Shown here piece after piece: positions 61,531-64,000 of a stretch of DNA of 64,000 nucleotides; position 1 is the first letter of the stretch, and every line of letters begins with the position of its first letter. The notes below the pieces were generated by a model, which was not told where the DNA came from, searched no databases, and saw only the letters and a program-made list of their open reading frames with translations. Position numbers and translations under genes: made by a program. Where the stretch lies: contig NC_085047.1 in the NCBI RefSeq assembly GCF_963662255.1, forward strand, positions 95,549,619-95,613,618, written 5' to 3'. Source of the DNA: Cinclus cinclus (Eukaryota > Chordata > Aves > Passeriformes > Cinclidae).

Positions 61531-64000
61531 TGTAAAAAAAAAATGAAAAAGAATTGTTCACAGGGGCCTACTGCCATATGTCTAAAGTCTGTAGTCATAA
61601 AGAGGGATGCCTTGACAGGATTATCCAGATTCATATTCTGGACATATTCTCATCTGTCAATTGCGTTTTGTGGGGCAGCAAAAGAAAATCCAATATCTAA
61701 AATTATGCGAGAAGAATCCTCACATAGAATTTTTTACACTGAACATTTTATTTATTAAGAAATTATAATTCATGTTAGTTTAACATGTATTATGTAATAG
61801 TTAAAACATTTCAGAGAGAGTGAAGGAAAACACTTCGAGGTCATTGGAATATTACAAGAGAGGACATGAAAAATTGTCTTCAGGTATAAGCAATCACAGC
61901 CTTTTCAGAAATGCATCAGATTTTTGCCTCAGAACTATTTATCTGCCCTCATACTCTGTCATATTGGAAGACTGTTCCACAATATTAGTACTTTGACAGC
62001 TGAAAAATATCAATTCCTCTCTCAACTACACTCATGATCAGTTTATAGCAACCTAGCAAGTATTTAGTATGATACTCCTTCCCTTCTTTCTTTGTAATAT
62101 CAGTCTGACACAATATATTTTGATGTTCCATCCTTGTATTATTTTTCATATTGAAATCTCAGTAATGGAGGAGTAATCAACATATTTGGGGTTTTCTACT
62201 TCCTCTTTGATTATTACTGACATTTTTCTGGTTTTGTAATAAAATATATTCTTATTAATCTTTACATATTGTACTTTTGCATATTCTACATATTGACCTT
62301 CCTACTCAGTTTAATAATTCTATTACTACCATTCTAGATGTCATCATTCTTTTGGTGACATTTAGTCCTTCCAAAGTAACTACTAGCTTTGTATCATATC
62401 CACCAGATTCATCAGTGATTTATTAAGAAATGCACCTTTGAGGAATATGTCTTTTTTTCTTTTTCCCCCTCCTCCTCAGTACAATTTTCTGTTGTTTTCC
62501 CATGTATTAGCTCTGAGATAACAGTGTTTTTCTATTCTTGCCCCTACTCTCTTTTCCTATGGGATGATAATTTTGACCTAGACAAATTTTAATCATTTTG
62601 TTGATGCAGAAATCAGTAAATCATATTGTAATTGAAAATTAATGTTTCTGGCTTTCATCAGAAATTGAAGAACAATAGATTTCAGTTTGTATGCCAGGAA
62701 CATTTAAAAGCCCCTACTTATGGAACAGCCTAATTAAATAAGAAAAGTTCTTGTTCTGTCTTTATAGTTGGGATACAGTTCTGTCCAACATATGTGAAGC
62801 CCATAGCTCAGAAATATCCAACATTTTTCATAAACATATTGTGACTCTGAGGACCAAAAACTAGTCCTTTTCATAAGAGAGCAGGTTTGTGAAAGGAAAA
62901 TAAGAATAAGCAAGGCCGTAAAGAGTTTAATAAGTTTAACTATAATTAATATTTTAAAACTTCTTAAAAGTTTCTAGAATATAGATAAATACTTGGTTAG
63001 AGAGTTAAGTACATGGTTCTTGAAAATCGATTTAGCTCACCCTCTAATAGCTGTTTGAATATGATTAACTGAATTGTCCTATCTCCATCACATAGGATTA
63101 ATTTACCCCTAATTAGCTATCTAATTTTGTTTTCCCGATCTAGTACTGTTTTCCAGTCAAACTTAAAAAGTGTTTGAAATACAGAAAAAAATTGGTTAGC
63201 AAATATATTAAATAAAATAGTTCTTAAATTTCTACCCATTTTTCATTTTATTTAAAGGTCACGAGTGAAATGGATGTGTATAGCATTAACCAAAATTATT
63301 ATATATAGAATTTTGCCAGCACAATTAGAGTAGAAATACCTGTCTAAAATTCTGCAAAATTTTGGTGCTAATTGTTGCGGGGTCATATGGACCATGATTT
63401 TATAAGTATTCCCAAGAAAACAGAAGGGAGAGAATTTCGAGCACTGTTAACATCTGACCACAAAAAGTAATGAAAAAAAATATTTAAACTTTGTATCCAA
63501 AGATGGCTTGGAAACAAGGTGTGAAACAAGATTTGTACTTTAACATACTCTTTTAAGCCCCTACATCTCAAAAATAAATTTCACATACTTTGCCTTTCAA
63601 GCTTTTTTTTTTTGTTTGTTTGTTTGTTTTGTTTATATCTTGACTGAAGACCTTAAAGACCAAAATAATAGCAGTTGAGGAGCTAAAGGGACTCAAATGC
63701 CCCCCCCACACACAAGCAGAGCAATAACTTTTATTGTAGTAATCAGATGTCAGTTTGCCATTTGTTGATACCTTCCCAAAAAAATACTTCACTGTTCTGC
63801 TAAATTTTACTACTCACAGCATGGTCTAAGCTGGTTTATGAAGGACTGTAAAGATACATTCCAGAGAGAAACAGGAAAAGTATTTGTGGCCACATCAAAA
63901 CCACCCCTTTCTTTGGGAAAGTGTTTGAAATTTTTGATGCTAAAATATCAGGGGTGTTGTTCTGAATAGGAGCATCAGAGAGGTGCTGCAAAAATCTATT
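61531..64000. other. AT-rich unique sequence, no gene seen
   Basis: No gene recognised. A TTTG microsatellite with a T-run lies at 63605-63632 and a C-run followed by CA units at 63702-63715. Otherwise it is unremarkable AT-rich DNA up to the window edge. Confidence 0.6.
63605..63632. repeat. T-run and (TTTG)n microsatellite
   Basis: A T homopolymer followed by about four TTTG units. Confidence 0.88.

Noticed and set aside
1..64000. CRISPR array, prokaryotic operon or phage content
   Set aside because: There are no direct repeats with unique spacers, no dense long open frames and no ribosome-binding-site pattern. The retroelements point firmly to a bird nuclear genome.

Overview
This window looks like a non-coding stretch of a bird genome, most likely a songbird (passerine). 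Three things support that. CR1 LINE fragments, the dominant avian retroposon, occur on both strands. A tRNA-Ile-derived SINE with a CR1-like tail at 52.2 kb matches what I remember of TguSINE1, the zebra finch SINE. Several LTRs also resemble avian ERVK and ERVL families, including one I know from passerines. The DNA is AT-rich overall, with small GC rises mostly inside transposable elements.

I found no protein-coding gene I can defend. All open frames are short; the longest is 174 codons. Those I could examine closely fall in CR1 or LTR sequence, in A-rich low-complexity tracts, or in sequence with no recognisable domain. The window is best read as intergenic (a gene desert) or deep intron. 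No rRNA, functional tRNA, CRISPR array or bacterial-type feature is visible.

Layout. 1-8.5 kb: AT-rich, essentially repeat-free. 8.5-11.14 kb: a CR1 copy broken by two solo LTRs, each with its own target-site duplication (6 bp and 5 bp). 12.6-13.3 kb: CR1 with its 3' tail. 14.0-15.7 kb: two more solo LTRs. 16.6-16.8 kb: a degenerate tandem repeat. 19.85-20.43 kb: an ERVL-type LTR. 22.0-22.45, 25.2-25.8 and 27.66-28.1 kb: minus-strand CR1 fragments. 25.92-26.67 kb: another LTR. 30.13-30.43 kb: a long (GGGAA)n array. 35-36.6 kb: an old CR1 piece, A-rich low-complexity DNA and an LTR fragment. 45.27-46.45 kb: an old, long CR1. 49.7 kb: a short CR1 remnant. 52.2 kb: the SINE. 60.69-61.53 kb: a comparatively well-preserved CR1. 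The remainder is AT-rich unique sequence with scattered microsatellites.

There is no pathway or operon logic here. The interpretable content is a record of retroelement insertion: older CR1 copies, ERV insertions into one of them, and reduction of ERVs to solo LTRs by recombination. Family assignments come from memory of avian repeat consensus sequences and were not checked against a database. I found no new biological system. The most interesting items are the G-quadruplex-capable (GGGAA)53 array, the doubly interrupted CR1 and the diagnostic SINE.
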